A stretch of DNA of 13,363 nt from assembly GCA_937875645.1 (NCBI GenBank), contig CALLXO010000189.1:1-13363 (forward strand), given 5' to 3'. The notes under the pieces were generated by a model, which worked only from the letters and a program-made list of their open reading frames with translations, searched no databases and had not been told where the DNA came from. The first letter of the stretch is position 1; every line of letters starts with the position of its first letter. The stretch is from an uncultured Clostridia bacterium. Lineage in GTDB: Bacteria > Bacillota > Clostridia > Christensenellales > CAG-314. Below are positions 1 to 7,244 of this stretch, piece after piece. Made by a program: the position numbers and the translations under genes.

Positions 1-300
1 AAAGGAATCAACTTTATTTCTTGTCCCACTTGCGGGCGGTGTCAGGTAGACATGGTTGATTATGCTTCTCTTATTTACAAAAGAATAAAAAACATTAAAG
101 CAAAAATGACGGTTGCTGTTATGGGGTGCGCTGTCAACGGTCCGGGGGAAGCAGAAAAAGCCGATGTTGGCATTGCTTTTGGTGTGGATAAAGCGATATT
201 GTTTAAATTTGGCAAGGTCGTGTGTCCGTTGCCTTTAGAAAATATTGTGAACACCTTTGTTGATATTGTTTTTGATACCGCTTTACGCTTAACAAAATAA
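1..300 (+). CDS. ispG: 4-hydroxy-3-methylbut-2-enyl diphosphate synthase, C-terminal part (5' truncated)
   Basis: Reading frame 1 is open from the first base and encodes the last 99 residues of IspG (GcpE), which makes HMBPP from MEcPP in the non-mevalonate isoprenoid pathway using a [4Fe-4S] cluster. The cluster-binding signature is visible: CPTCGR near the start (Cys8 and Cys11 of the fragment), then GCAVNGPGEAE with Cys43 and Glu50. In the known family three Cys and one Glu bind the cluster. An extra Cys follows at residue 14 (GRCQ). The protein ends soon after the usual small C-terminal domain, so the 3' end looks complete. In many Firmicutes the isoprenoid genes dxr and ispG lie just upstream of polC-rimP-nusA, which fits here. 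The ATG at 52 is internal, not the start. The N-terminal TIM barrel lies outside the window. Confidence 0.95.
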   Translation, partial: KGINFISCPTCGRCQVDMVDYASLIYKRIKNIKAKMTVAVMGCAVNGPGEAEKADVGIAFGVDKAILFKFGKVVCPLPLENIVNTFVDIVFDTALRLTK

Positions 301-317
301 GTTTTTTAGCGTATTAT
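289..317 (+). promoter_or_regulatory. candidate sigma-A promoter for the PolC-like gene
   Basis: TTAACA at 289-294 and TATTAT at 312-317 are separated by 17 bases. Each hexamer differs from the sigma-A consensus at one position. The element overlaps the stop codon of ispG and would start RNA near 324, about 15 bases before the ATG at 340. In such AT-rich DNA a match like this can arise by chance, and read-through from ispG is equally possible. Confidence 0.35.
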
Positions 318-339
318 TATATGTATACGGCGGCAGATT

Positions 340-1929
340 ATGATTTTAGATAAGATAAAGGAATATTTTACAAAAAAATACGGTACGGAAAAAATGTTTT
401 CTTTCCGTGATTTAAAGATTAGAAATATAGATGTATTCAAGAGCGAAAAAAAGGTTTTATATACCTTTTCCTTTCCGCAATTGCTTAATGATTCCTTAAA
501 AAATGAACTTTTGGAAGCGGTAAATGCTGTTTCTGTTAAAGGTTATAAAGTAAATATAGAGGTGCTGACGGATAAAACCGACCCCGAAATTGCAAAGAGA
601 CTTATTTGGCAATATCTGCAGGAAAATTGTCAGACACTTTATAATGAGCTGATAAAAGACGAGAAACAGATAACAACGCTAAGTAACGGCGAACGCATTT
701 CTGTTGTGTTTGAGGTGGAAAAAAACATTAAGAATTTGCTAATGGGTGCTACTTTGGACAAAATGGTGGCTTATTTTAAAGAGTATACCAGCACTTCCTT
801 AGATTTTTTTATTAATCAAAAGGAAACCGCTGACAACAAGGAGGAAAGTTTTAGTAAACTGGAACAAAATCGAGAACGAACATTTCAGGCATATTTGTCA
901 CAACCTAAAAGGAAAGTTTTGTTAGAAGACAAGCGGCCTCTTTATGGCAAATTGACGGAGCGTCAACCAAAATACATAATTGACGTTAAGCAGGGAGAGG
1001 AAGCAGTCACAGTATGCGGAAAAGCACTCAACAAAATTACCCGTGAGAGTAAGGGCAAAAATTTAACGGTATGCAAATTTAACTTAAAGGATTTTTCCGG
1101 CACTATCCCCGTTGTATTTTTTGCAAAAGAAGATGCCGCCTTAAAAGCTTTTAGTTCTATTTATGATAATGATGAAATTATTGTTCGTGGCAGGGCGCAG
1201 TTTAACAGTTATGACAACAGGTTGGAAATATTGGCAAATGCATTAGGCAGATGCAAAATTAAAGAACAGCAATCGATATTGGACGAGTTTAGACCGCTGC
1301 CGACGGAATATGTCACCGTTTTCCCTGAACCTTATGTCCAAAAAAGCCAGACGGACTTGTTTAATCAAAATGATGATGTACCAGAGGTGTTAAAAGGGAA
1401 AACTTTTGTTGTTTTTGATTTTGAAACAACAGGCATAGTGCAAATGCAAGACAGAATCACGGAAATAGGCGCAGCAAAAATTGTGGACGGCAAAATAGTA
1501 GAAACTTTCTCTACGCTAATTAATCCGCAAATACATATTACTTCTAAAACGGTAGCTATAAACGGAATAGATGATGAGTTAGTAAAGGATAAACCGTTAT
1601 TTCAAGAGGTGTGCGGAGACTTTTATAAATTTACATGCGGCTCAACACTTGTTGCACACAACGCTGACTTTGATTATGGCTTTTTAAGTTATTACGGTAC
1701 GCCCTGCGGTTATTTGTTTAACAATGATATTATCGACACCATAACTTTAGCAAAAAAGCTGTTCGAAAAGCCTCAACATAAAAGCAAAGCTCCAAAAAAC
1801 TACTCTTTAGATACTCTCAGCCAGTATTTTAAGCTTGATTGGGACCGTCCCCACCGTGCCGATTGCGATGCGGTTACTCAAGCGATGCTGTTTTTAAAAC
1901 TGATTGACATTGATAATTCTCTTATATAA
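340..1929 (+). CDS. PolC-derived protein with N-terminal, OB and DEDDh exonuclease domains but no polymerase
   Basis: This 529-residue protein matches the first third of the Gram-positive replicase PolC. Residues 1 to about 200 resemble the PolC N-terminal domains I and II, ending in a PLYGKLT segment. About 221-307 is an OB fold (AVTVCGKA to ILANALGR), and about 350-525 is a DEDDh 3'-5' exonuclease. All catalytic motifs are present: FDFETTG (Asp360, Glu362), AHNADFD (Asp445) and HRADCD (His505, Asp510). In normal PolC, about 1400 residues long, the exonuclease is inserted inside a PHP domain and followed by the polymerase. Here both PHP halves and the polymerase are absent; a linker of about 45 residues joins OB to exonuclease, and a clean TAA ends the gene. 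No polymerase remnant exists in the 120 bases downstream. It sits at the usual polC locus between ispG and rimP. Only a weak GGCGG precedes the ATG. The function is inferred: a DNA exonuclease, possibly a proofreader acting in trans. Confidence 0.85.
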   Translation: MILDKIKEYFTKKYGTEKMFSFRDLKIRNIDVFKSEKKVLYTFSFPQLLNDSLKNELLEAVNAVSVKGYKVNIEVLTDKTDPEIAKRLIWQYLQENCQTLYNELIKDEKQITTLSNGERISVVFEVEKNIKNLLMGATLDKMVAYFKEYTSTSLDFFINQKETADNKEESFSKLEQNRERTFQAYLSQPKRKVLLEDKRPLYGKLTERQPKYIIDVKQGEEAVTVCGKALNKITRESKGKNLTVCKFNLKDFSGTIPVVFFAKEDAALKAFSSIYDNDEIIVRGRAQFNSYDNRLEILANALGRCKIKEQQSILDEFRPLPTEYVTVFPEPYVQKSQTDLFNQNDDVPEVLKGKTFVVFDFETTGIVQMQDRITEIGAAKIVDGKIVETFSTLINPQIHITSKTVAINGIDDELVKDKPLFQEVCGDFYKFTCGSTLVAHNADFDYGFLSYYGTPCGYLFNNDIIDTITLAKKLFEKPQHKSKAPKNYSLDTLSQYFKLDWDRPHRADCDAVTQAMLFLKLIDIDNSLI

Positions 1930-1950
1930 ACAGAAAAGTGAGAAATATTG

Positions 1951-1979
1951 TTGTAAAAACAAAAAGAATGTGCTATAAT
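1951..1979 (+). promoter_or_regulatory. sigma-A promoter of the rimP-nusA-infB operon
   Basis: TTGTAA (1951-1956) and a perfect TATAAT (1974-1979) are separated by 17 bases, and an extended -10 TGC lies at 1971-1973. RNA would start near 1986, giving a leader of about 64 bases before rimP. This is one of the two best promoter matches in the window. It separates the PolC-like gene from the translation operon, although no terminator lies between them. Confidence 0.75.
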
Positions 1980-2002
1980 AATACAGCATAAAAGATTTGC
2001 TT

Positions 2003-2033
2003 TATGAGAGTGGGTAGCTAACCCGCTCTCATA
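2003..2033 (+). promoter_or_regulatory. 13-bp leader hairpin upstream of rimP
   Basis: TATGAGAGTGGGT (2003-2015) pairs with ACCCGCTCTCATA (2021-2033) around the loop AGCTA. All pairs are Watson-Crick except one U-G wobble (2011-2025). It begins about 18 bases after the predicted RNA start. No U-tract follows, so it is not an intrinsic terminator. The segment TAACCC (2019-2024) can instead pair with GGGTTA (2044-2049), which overlaps the ribosome binding site of rimP, so two exclusive structures are possible. A regulatory role is inferred; the stem itself is plain in the sequence. Confidence 0.6.
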
Positions 2034-2049
2034 TTAATGTAGGGGGTTA

Positions 2050-2511
2050 ATGTTGAAAAACGTAAAAGACGAAGTTTTTAATATCGTCCTTCCCTATGCT
2101 ACCGACTTAGGGTTGGAGCTGGTCGAAGTCGAATACGTAAAAAAACACAACGGCATGAATCTTACTGTTTTTATTGACAAAGAAGGCGGCGTTACAATAA
2201 ACGATTGCGAAGCATTGCACAAGACTATTGATGCTCCGTTAGATAAAGCTGACCCGACAGAGGGTGCGTCTTATATCTTAAATGTTTCGTCATTGGGGAT
2301 AGACAGACCGCTAAAAACCCAAAGGGATTTTAAGCGTAATTTAAATAAGGAAATTGAAGTTACTTTTTATGCGCCATATTTCGGCAACAAAAAACTTGCG
2401 GGTGTGTTAACTTCCTTTGACAAAAACAGCTTTATATTAAAAACAGACAACCAACTGCACGAAATAGCGTATAACCAACCCGCTAATATAAAACCGATAA
2501 TTAAATTTTAA
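2050..2511 (+). CDS. rimP: ribosome maturation factor RimP
   Basis: RimP (YlxS) binds the 30S subunit and helps its maturation, acting early in assembly around protein S12. The 153-residue length is normal. The N-terminal domain (about 1-83) shows LGLELVEVEYVKKHNG and VFIDKEGGVTINDCEALHK. The hinge carries YILNVSSLGIDRPLK, where most relatives have a Pro in place of the Leu (SSPGLDRPL). The rest (about 85-153) is the SH3-like C-terminal domain. AGGGGG at 2041-2046 is only 3 bases from the ATG at 2050. The next codon, TTG at 2053, lies 6 bases away, so initiation there, shortening the protein by one residue, cannot be excluded. It is the first gene of the operon behind the promoter near 1974, and nusA follows after 22 bases. 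Confidence 0.95.
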   Translation: MLKNVKDEVFNIVLPYATDLGLELVEVEYVKKHNGMNLTVFIDKEGGVTINDCEALHKTIDAPLDKADPTEGASYILNVSSLGIDRPLKTQRDFKRNLNKEIEVTFYAPYFGNKKLAGVLTSFDKNSFILKTDNQLHEIAYNQPANIKPIIKF

Positions 2512-2533
2512 TAGGTAACTCGGAGGTCATTTC

Positions 2534-3763
2534 ATGATAAGCAAGGACTTTTTTTTAGCACTTGATGATTTAGAAAAACAAAAAGGTATAGATAAGGAAC
2601 TATTTTTAAGCGCATTGGAAAATGCTTTAAGTTGCGCATGCAAAAAGAATTTTGGCGAAGCACGTGACGTAGAAGTAAAAGTTAATCCAGAAAAATGCTC
2701 GATAAAAATGTACGCATATAAAACGGTAGTGGAGGAAGTTGTTGACGAAGACAAAGAGATTTTGCTCTCTGACGCTCAGCTAATTAAACAATCATACAAA
2801 ATAGGCGACAAGGTGGTGGAAGAAATTGTACCCAAGGATTTTGGACGTATTGCCGCTCAAACGGCAAAACAAGTAGTGATGCAAACGCTCAGAGAAGCAG
2901 AGCGCAACATGAATTATTCTCAATATGTAGACAAGGAAAATGAATTGCTTATAGGAGTTGTAAGCCGTGTTAAGGAAGACGGCACAATTTTTGTAGAGAT
3001 AGGCAAAAACCAGATGGAAGGCATTTTGCTTCTCGGTGACCAAAGCCCTGGCGAAAAGTTTAACGCAGGCGATAAAATAAAAGTATTAGTAAAAAAAGTT
3101 AAAAACAGCGGTACTGGCGCACAAGTGGTGTTAAACAGAAACAATTTTGCGTTTATTAAGCGTCTTTTCGAAAATGAAATTCCCGAAATACGCGCAGGCA
3201 TTGTAGAGATTAAATCGGTAGTTCGCGAAGCGGGTTTTCGCACTAAAATTGCCGTTTACAGCACTGACCGAGATATTGATGCAGTGGGCGCATGTGTGGG
3301 CAACAAAGGTGTGCGTGTAAACGCCATAGTAAACGAAATAGGCGGCGAAAAAATAGATATTATCCCATGGAGTGAGGATATTTTAGACTTTATTGCACGC
3401 TCTTTGAGCCCAGCTCAAGTGTTGATGGTGCAAGCTTATGAGGAAACTAAGGAAGCTAAGGTTATCGTTGCAGACGACAAGTTGAGTTTGGCAATAGGCA
3501 AGGAAGGACAAAATGCAAGGCTAGCAGCAAGGCTAACAGGGTGGAAAATCGATGTAAAGTCATATTCTGCTGCACGCGAATTAGGCTTATTGGATATGGC
3601 AGATACAAACGGCAACGAAAATGAGCAAATTGTCGATGCGGAAAATGAATTCGATACTAATTCATTTATTGAAAATGATTCAACAGAAGACAAAGAAATA
3701 ATGGAAGAAAGCGAAAATGACTCAATAGAGGACGAAACACTTGACGAAACCGAGGCGGATTAA
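2534..3763 (+). CDS. nusA: transcription termination/antitermination protein NusA
   Basis: NusA binds RNA polymerase and nascent RNA, and modulates pausing, termination and antitermination. Domains in order: N-terminal RNA polymerase-binding domain (about 1-125), S1 domain (about 133-200, from ELLIGVVSRVKEDGTIFVEI), KH1 with GACVGNKGVRVNAI, and KH2 with LSLAIGKEGQNARLAARLTGW, ending near residue 345. The last 55 or so residues are a very acidic, Asn- and Ser-containing tail with no recognisable fold. The acidic-repeat domains of proteobacterial NusA are absent, as is usual in Firmicutes. GGAGGT at 2522-2527 lies 6 bases before the ATG and fixes the start. The TAA stop directly abuts the ATG of ylxR, so the two genes are probably translationally coupled. 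Confidence 0.97.
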   Translation: MISKDFFLALDDLEKQKGIDKELFLSALENALSCACKKNFGEARDVEVKVNPEKCSIKMYAYKTVVEEVVDEDKEILLSDAQLIKQSYKIGDKVVEEIVPKDFGRIAAQTAKQVVMQTLREAERNMNYSQYVDKENELLIGVVSRVKEDGTIFVEIGKNQMEGILLLGDQSPGEKFNAGDKIKVLVKKVKNSGTGAQVVLNRNNFAFIKRLFENEIPEIRAGIVEIKSVVREAGFRTKIAVYSTDRDIDAVGACVGNKGVRVNAIVNEIGGEKIDIIPWSEDILDFIARSLSPAQVLMVQAYEETKEAKVIVADDKLSLAIGKEGQNARLAARLTGWKIDVKSYSAARELGLLDMADTNGNENEQIVDAENEFDTNSFIENDSTEDKEIMEESENDSIEDETLDETEAD

Positions 3764-4012
3764 ATGGCAAAGAAAATTCCGTTAAGGATGTGCATCGTAT
3801 GCAGAAATATGTTAGAAAGGGATTTATTAACACGTATTGTTAAAAAGTCTGACGGTAGCGTCCATTTTGACGAAAGAGGCAAAATAGAAGGCAGAGGGGC
3901 ATATGTATGCAAGCAAGCGATTTGCATTGCAAAGTGCCGCAAGGGTAAAATATTAAATAAACAATTACATGTGGACATTCCGCAGGAAATCTACGATAAA
4001 TTAGATAAATAA
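3764..4012 (+). CDS. rnpM: YlxR/RnpM RNA-binding protein
   Basis: This 82-residue basic protein has the YlxR-family signature: PLRMCIVC near the start and GRGAYVC with a following Cys (KQAICIAKC). It has been crystallised as an RNA-binding-like fold, and in Bacillus subtilis it has been described as a modulator of RNase P (RnpM). It starts with no gap after the nusA stop; its only Shine-Dalgarno-like sequence is GAGG at 3752-3755 inside nusA, which suggests coupling. In Bacillus the L7Ae-like gene ylxQ normally follows before infB. Here it is missing: only 32 bases separate the stop from the IF-2 start. Confidence 0.92.
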   Translation: MAKKIPLRMCIVCRNMLERDLLTRIVKKSDGSVHFDERGKIEGRGAYVCKQAICIAKCRKGKILNKQLHVDIPQEIYDKLDK

Positions 4013-4044
4013 AGAACAAAAACAATCATTTGGAGGAAAATCAT

Positions 4045-6876
4045 TTGACTAACGTTAAGGCCGCACAACAACCGCAGCAGACATCACAGTTTGAAAACTT
4101 AAGGACATTAAAATCGGGACTTATACCGCAAATTGTGGATTTTTGTCAAACCTTAAAAACCGCAAGGCAAAAACTTGACGATATAGGTTTTGCTATCGAA
4201 AAAAAGCAAGCGGTTTTAAATCAGGAGCGTGTTAACCGTGAGGAAGAGGAAGCAAAACTTCTTGCCGAAAAACAGGAAGCTTTAATAAAAAAAGAGGAAG
4301 AAAAAGTTGAAGAGACTTTAATAGTTAATGAGACTAAACAACCTACAAAATTACCTACAAAAGAAGAAGGGCAACAAATGATTGAAAAAACCCTACCTAA
4401 ACTTGCCGACAATCTTGTCGAAAGTGAAAGTCAAGTAGTAAAAAAAGAGAAAAGGGATAACACTGTTTTTCCTGCTATCAAAACGGCAGAACAAGTAAAA
4501 CCAACGGAAGCTAAAAATTTTGAGCAAATAAAAGCGACAGAAGCTAAAAAACCCGAAAAACAGATTAAACCTATAGGAAAACCGCAACAGAGCAAACCTC
4601 CTGTACCGTTAAAAAAGGTTACCGAAACGGAAAAAACAGTTGCGGGCAATAAAATTAAAGAAAAAACCTATACTGACGAAAAGGGCAATGTAAAGGTCAG
4701 ACGTTTTATTACCGATTTTAACAACAGGTATGCGAGCAATACTAAACCTAAATCACGTACCGATACTAACAGACCGACGCAAAGGACTCAACGCACAGGC
4801 AGCGGTACTTTTGATAAAAATAATTCAAATTATGCTAACAGAGGCTCTCAACCCGTTCAGCGTAGCGGAGACAACAGATTTACCAAACCTAATAAACCTG
4901 CTTTTTCGACAGCATTTGTACCCAAAGCACCGACAAAAAGCTACGGTAACAAAAATAAGTCTCCTAACAAGCCGGAGGATAAACGTGTTGCAGCAAATAA
5001 AAGGCAGCTATTAATGCGCACCTTTAATACAGGTCTTGACGAAGATGACGAGGCTTTACTTGCAAAGCGTCCCCGTGGCAGAAGATCTGCGGAAAAAGCT
5101 CCCACAGTTATAAAGGTTATTGACCATGCTGTTATTACTACCCAAGAGGTTCAAATAAAAGTACTTAGCGAAAAAACCGGTATATCGGTGGCGCAGATTA
5201 TTAAAAGTTTATTTAAAGAGGGTATTGTAAAAACCATCAATGACACAGTTGATTATGAGATAGCCGCATTTATTACCGCAGGTTTTAACGTGGAATTAGA
5301 GTATAAGCCAGAAATAACAGCGGAGGAACAAATGATTGCCACTTTTGACAATCAGGACTTAGAGTTGACCGATGACGAAAAGCGTCCTCCTATTGTTACC
5401 GTTATGGGTCACGTTGACCACGGCAAAACCTCTTTGTTAGATGCGATCCGCAATACCAGTGTCACCACAGGCGAAGCGGGAGGTATTACTCAGCATATAG
5501 GAGCGTACACCGTCAAAGTAAAAGGAGAAACTATTACCTTTATCGACACCCCAGGTCACGCCGCATTTACTTCAATGAGGGCAAGGGGCGCAAAAGTTAC
5601 TGACGTTGCAATTATAGTAGTAGCAGCGGACGACGGCGTTATGCCACAAACAATCGAAGCTATTAGTCACGCTAAAGCGGCGGAAGTTGCAATAATTGTC
5701 GCTATCAACAAAATGGATAAAGCGGAAGCAAAACCCGACAGAATCAAGCAACAGCTTATGGAACACGGGCTTGTGCCGGAGGAGTGGGGCGGAGATACCA
5801 TAATGGTGCCTGTTTCGGCAAAGAAAGGCGACGGTCTGGATGCTTTATTAGAGTCAATTTTAACTGTTACCGAAATTAAAGAGCTTAAAGCAAACAGCAA
5901 AAAGCGTGCATCAGGTACAATTATTGAAGCAAAACTTGACAAGGGCAGAGGTCCTGTCGCTACCGTTTTAATCAAAAACGGGACGCTCAGCATTGGCGAT
6001 TATGTTATTGCAGGTACAATTACCGGCAAAATCAGAGCAATGTTTGACGATAAGGGGCGCAGGGTGACTTCAGCTGGTCCTTCCTATCCTGTGGAGGTAT
6101 TAGGTTTTGACGATGTGCCGTTGGCGGGTGACCTAATGCATGCAGGCGACGAAAAGAATATTAAAGACGTTTCTAACGAAAGAAAAGCGCAGGAACGTGA
6201 AAGTATAATGGCAACAGGCGCAAACGTAAGTTTAGGCGACTTATTTAGCAAAATCAGCGAAGGCGAGCTAAAAACGCTTAATTTAATAATAAAAACCGAC
6301 GTTCAAGGCAGTTTGGAAGCATTGAAAATTTCTCTCGAAAAAATTTCTAATGACGAAGTAAAGGTAACTTCTATTCATGGCGGAGTGGGGGCAATAAACG
6401 AAACAGACGTAATGCTGGCAAAAGCGAGTAACGCTATTATTATCGGTTTTAACGTACGCCCTGACGCAAATGCAAAGTCAGTAGCGGAAAAAGAAGGCGT
6501 AGACATAAAGCTTTACCGAATAATTTACGATGCTGTTGATGACGTCACAAAGGCAATGAAGGGCATGTTAGCGCCTAAGTACCAAGAGGAAATTTTAGGT
6601 CAAGTTACGGTACGTGATATTTTCAAGATTTCGGGAGTTGGCACAATTGCAGGCTGTTACGTTAACAGCGGCAAAATTACTCGTGACAGTAAAGTCAGGC
6701 TTTACCGCAACAATGTCCTTGTAACTGATTGCGATATTTTAACGCTAAAGCGTTTTAAAGACGACGTTAAGGAAGTTGCAACGGGTTACGAATGCGGAGT
6801 ATCGCTCAACAACTATAACGATATTAAGGTGGATGACGTATTTGAAGTTTACCGTATGAAAGAAATCCAGCAATAG
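4045..6876 (+). CDS. infB: translation initiation factor IF-2
   Basis: IF-2 is the GTPase that brings initiator fMet-tRNA to the 30S subunit and promotes 50S joining. The start is taken as TTG at 4045, because GGAGG at 4032-4036 lies 8 bases upstream; the in-frame TTG at 4030 overlaps that site. This gives 943 residues. Residues 1-85 form a helical, probably coiled-coil segment rather than a clear first IF2_N domain. About 85-345 is a low-complexity Lys-, Gln- and Thr-rich linker with an 11-residue repeat. About 360-425 is an IF2_N domain. The G domain has GHVDHGKT (455-462), DTPGH (501-505), NKMD (555-558) and SAK (591-593). Domains II to IV follow in full, including VRPDANAK and an intact C terminus. 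An in-frame ATG at 5332 with its own GGAGG could yield a shorter isoform. rbfA begins 8 bases after the stop. Confidence 0.97.
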   Translation: MTNVKAAQQPQQTSQFENLRTLKSGLIPQIVDFCQTLKTARQKLDDIGFAIEKKQAVLNQERVNREEEEAKLLAEKQEALIKKEEEKVEETLIVNETKQPTKLPTKEEGQQMIEKTLPKLADNLVESESQVVKKEKRDNTVFPAIKTAEQVKPTEAKNFEQIKATEAKKPEKQIKPIGKPQQSKPPVPLKKVTETEKTVAGNKIKEKTYTDEKGNVKVRRFITDFNNRYASNTKPKSRTDTNRPTQRTQRTGSGTFDKNNSNYANRGSQPVQRSGDNRFTKPNKPAFSTAFVPKAPTKSYGNKNKSPNKPEDKRVAANKRQLLMRTFNTGLDEDDEALLAKRPRGRRSAEKAPTVIKVIDHAVITTQEVQIKVLSEKTGISVAQIIKSLFKEGIVKTINDTVDYEIAAFITAGFNVELEYKPEITAEEQMIATFDNQDLELTDDEKRPPIVTVMGHVDHGKTSLLDAIRNTSVTTGEAGGITQHIGAYTVKVKGETITFIDTPGHAAFTSMRARGAKVTDVAIIVVAADDGVMPQTIEAISHAKAAEVAIIVAINKMDKAEAKPDRIKQQLMEHGLVPEEWGGDTIMVPVSAKKGDGLDALLESILTVTEIKELKANSKKRASGTIIEAKLDKGRGPVATVLIKNGTLSIGDYVIAGTITGKIRAMFDDKGRRVTSAGPSYPVEVLGFDDVPLAGDLMHAGDEKNIKDVSNERKAQERESIMATGANVSLGDLFSKISEGELKTLNLIIKTDVQGSLEALKISLEKISNDEVKVTSIHGGVGAINETDVMLAKASNAIIIGFNVRPDANAKSVAEKEGVDIKLYRIIYDAVDDVTKAMKGMLAPKYQEEILGQVTVRDIFKISGVGTIAGCYVNSGKITRDSKVRLYRNNVLVTDCDILTLKRFKDDVKEVATGYECGVSLNNYNDIKVDDVFEVYRMKEIQQ
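4489..4548 (+). repeat. degenerate 33-base tandem repeat inside infB
   Basis: Two 27-base units (4489-4515 and 4522-4548), separated by 6 bases, encode EQVKPTEAK and [10 protein letters not shown] weaker third copy follows (EKQIKPIGK). The period is 33 bases or 11 residues. It lies in the low-complexity N-terminal linker of IF-2, where such expansions are common and variable between relatives. Confidence 0.6.
5322..5334 (+). promoter_or_regulatory. possible internal ribosome binding site and start within infB
   Basis: GGAGG at 5322-5326 is followed after 5 bases by an in-frame ATG (5332), which is Met430 of IF-2 and lies about 20 residues before the G domain. Initiation here would give a 514-residue form with the G domain and domains II to IV only. 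Shorter IF-2 forms made by internal initiation are known in E. coli and B. subtilis, though they start elsewhere. The motif also simply encodes Glu-Glu-Gln-Met, so it may be coincidental. Confidence 0.3.
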
Positions 6877-6884
6877 AGGTTGTT

Positions 6885-7244
6885 ATGCTAAATGTAAGGA
6901 TAGGCAAAATCAATGCCGAACTACAAAAGAATATTTACGATATTCTGTCCAAAAAAATAAAAGACCCACGCTTGACGGAGATGTTTACCGTAACGGGTGT
7001 TTCTGCCGATAAGGAGTTGACGGTTGCTAAAGTGTTTATAAGTATTTTTAGCAAAGACAACGCAAAAGCTGACGATACTTTTACCGCTATTGTTAACAGC
7101 GCAAATTTTGTGCGAAATAGCTTGTTTAAAATGATGCGCATAAAAAACGTACCGCAAATCACTTTTTATCGTGATGAGGTGAGTGATTACGGACAACACA
7201 TAGAAAAGCTGATTGATCAGCTTAACGTAAATAGGGATTTTTAA
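6885..7244 (+). CDS. rbfA: ribosome-binding factor A
   Basis: RbfA is a small KH-fold protein that binds the 30S subunit near the 5' helix of 16S rRNA and is needed for late 30S maturation and cold growth. The 119-residue length is typical. Family hallmarks are the early helix INAELQKNIYDIL, the KDPRL motif, VTGVSADKELTVAKVFIS, and the C-terminal VRNSLFKMMRIKNVPQ and ITFYRDE. AGAGGT at 6875-6880 overlaps the infB stop and lies 4 bases before the ATG. The stop TAA shares its last base with the ATG of nrnA. RbfA directly after infB is common once ylxP is absent. Confidence 0.95.
   Translation: MLNVRIGKINAELQKNIYDILSKKIKDPRLTEMFTVTGVSADKELTVAKVFISIFSKDNAKADDTFTAIVNSANFVRNSLFKMMRIKNVPQITFYRDEVSDYGQHIEKLIDQLNVNRDF
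7206..7223 (+). repeat. near-perfect palindrome at the end of rbfA
   Basis: AAGCTGAT (7206-7213) and ATCAGCTT (7216-7223) are perfect inverted copies around TG. As RNA this would be a 7-bp stem with a UUGA loop, 10 bases upstream of the AGGGA ribosome binding site of nrnA (7233-7237). It also encodes the ordinary RbfA residues KLIDQL, so it may be chance. Confidence 0.35.

Noticed and set aside
285..312. Terminator after ispG (short stem with a T-run at 302-307)
   Set aside because: ACGCT and AGCGT can pair but the T-run lies inside the stem rather than after it, and the pairing is interrupted, so it is not a convincing intrinsic terminator.
2003..2040. Intrinsic terminator at the rimP leader hairpin
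   Set aside because: The stem is strong but it is followed by ATTAATG, without a U-tract.
1930..2049. Frameshifted remains of the PolC polymerase domain after the stop at 1927
   Set aside because: The 120 bases hold a promoter and a hairpin, far too little for the missing 900 or so residues, and no frame shows polymerase motifs.
4030..4044. Upstream TTG at 4030 as the infB start
   Set aside because: It overlaps the GGAGG that serves the TTG at 4045, and has no ribosome binding site of its own at a useful distance.
4730..5014. 94-codon + strand frame overlapping infB
   Set aside because: It is a shadow of the low-complexity IF-2 linker, with no ribosome binding site and no recognisable protein.
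5572..5993. Antisense frames of 64 and 108 codons opposite the IF-2 G domain
   Set aside because: They mirror a highly conserved coding region, lack start signals and show no family resemblance; the same holds for the other - strand frames in the window.
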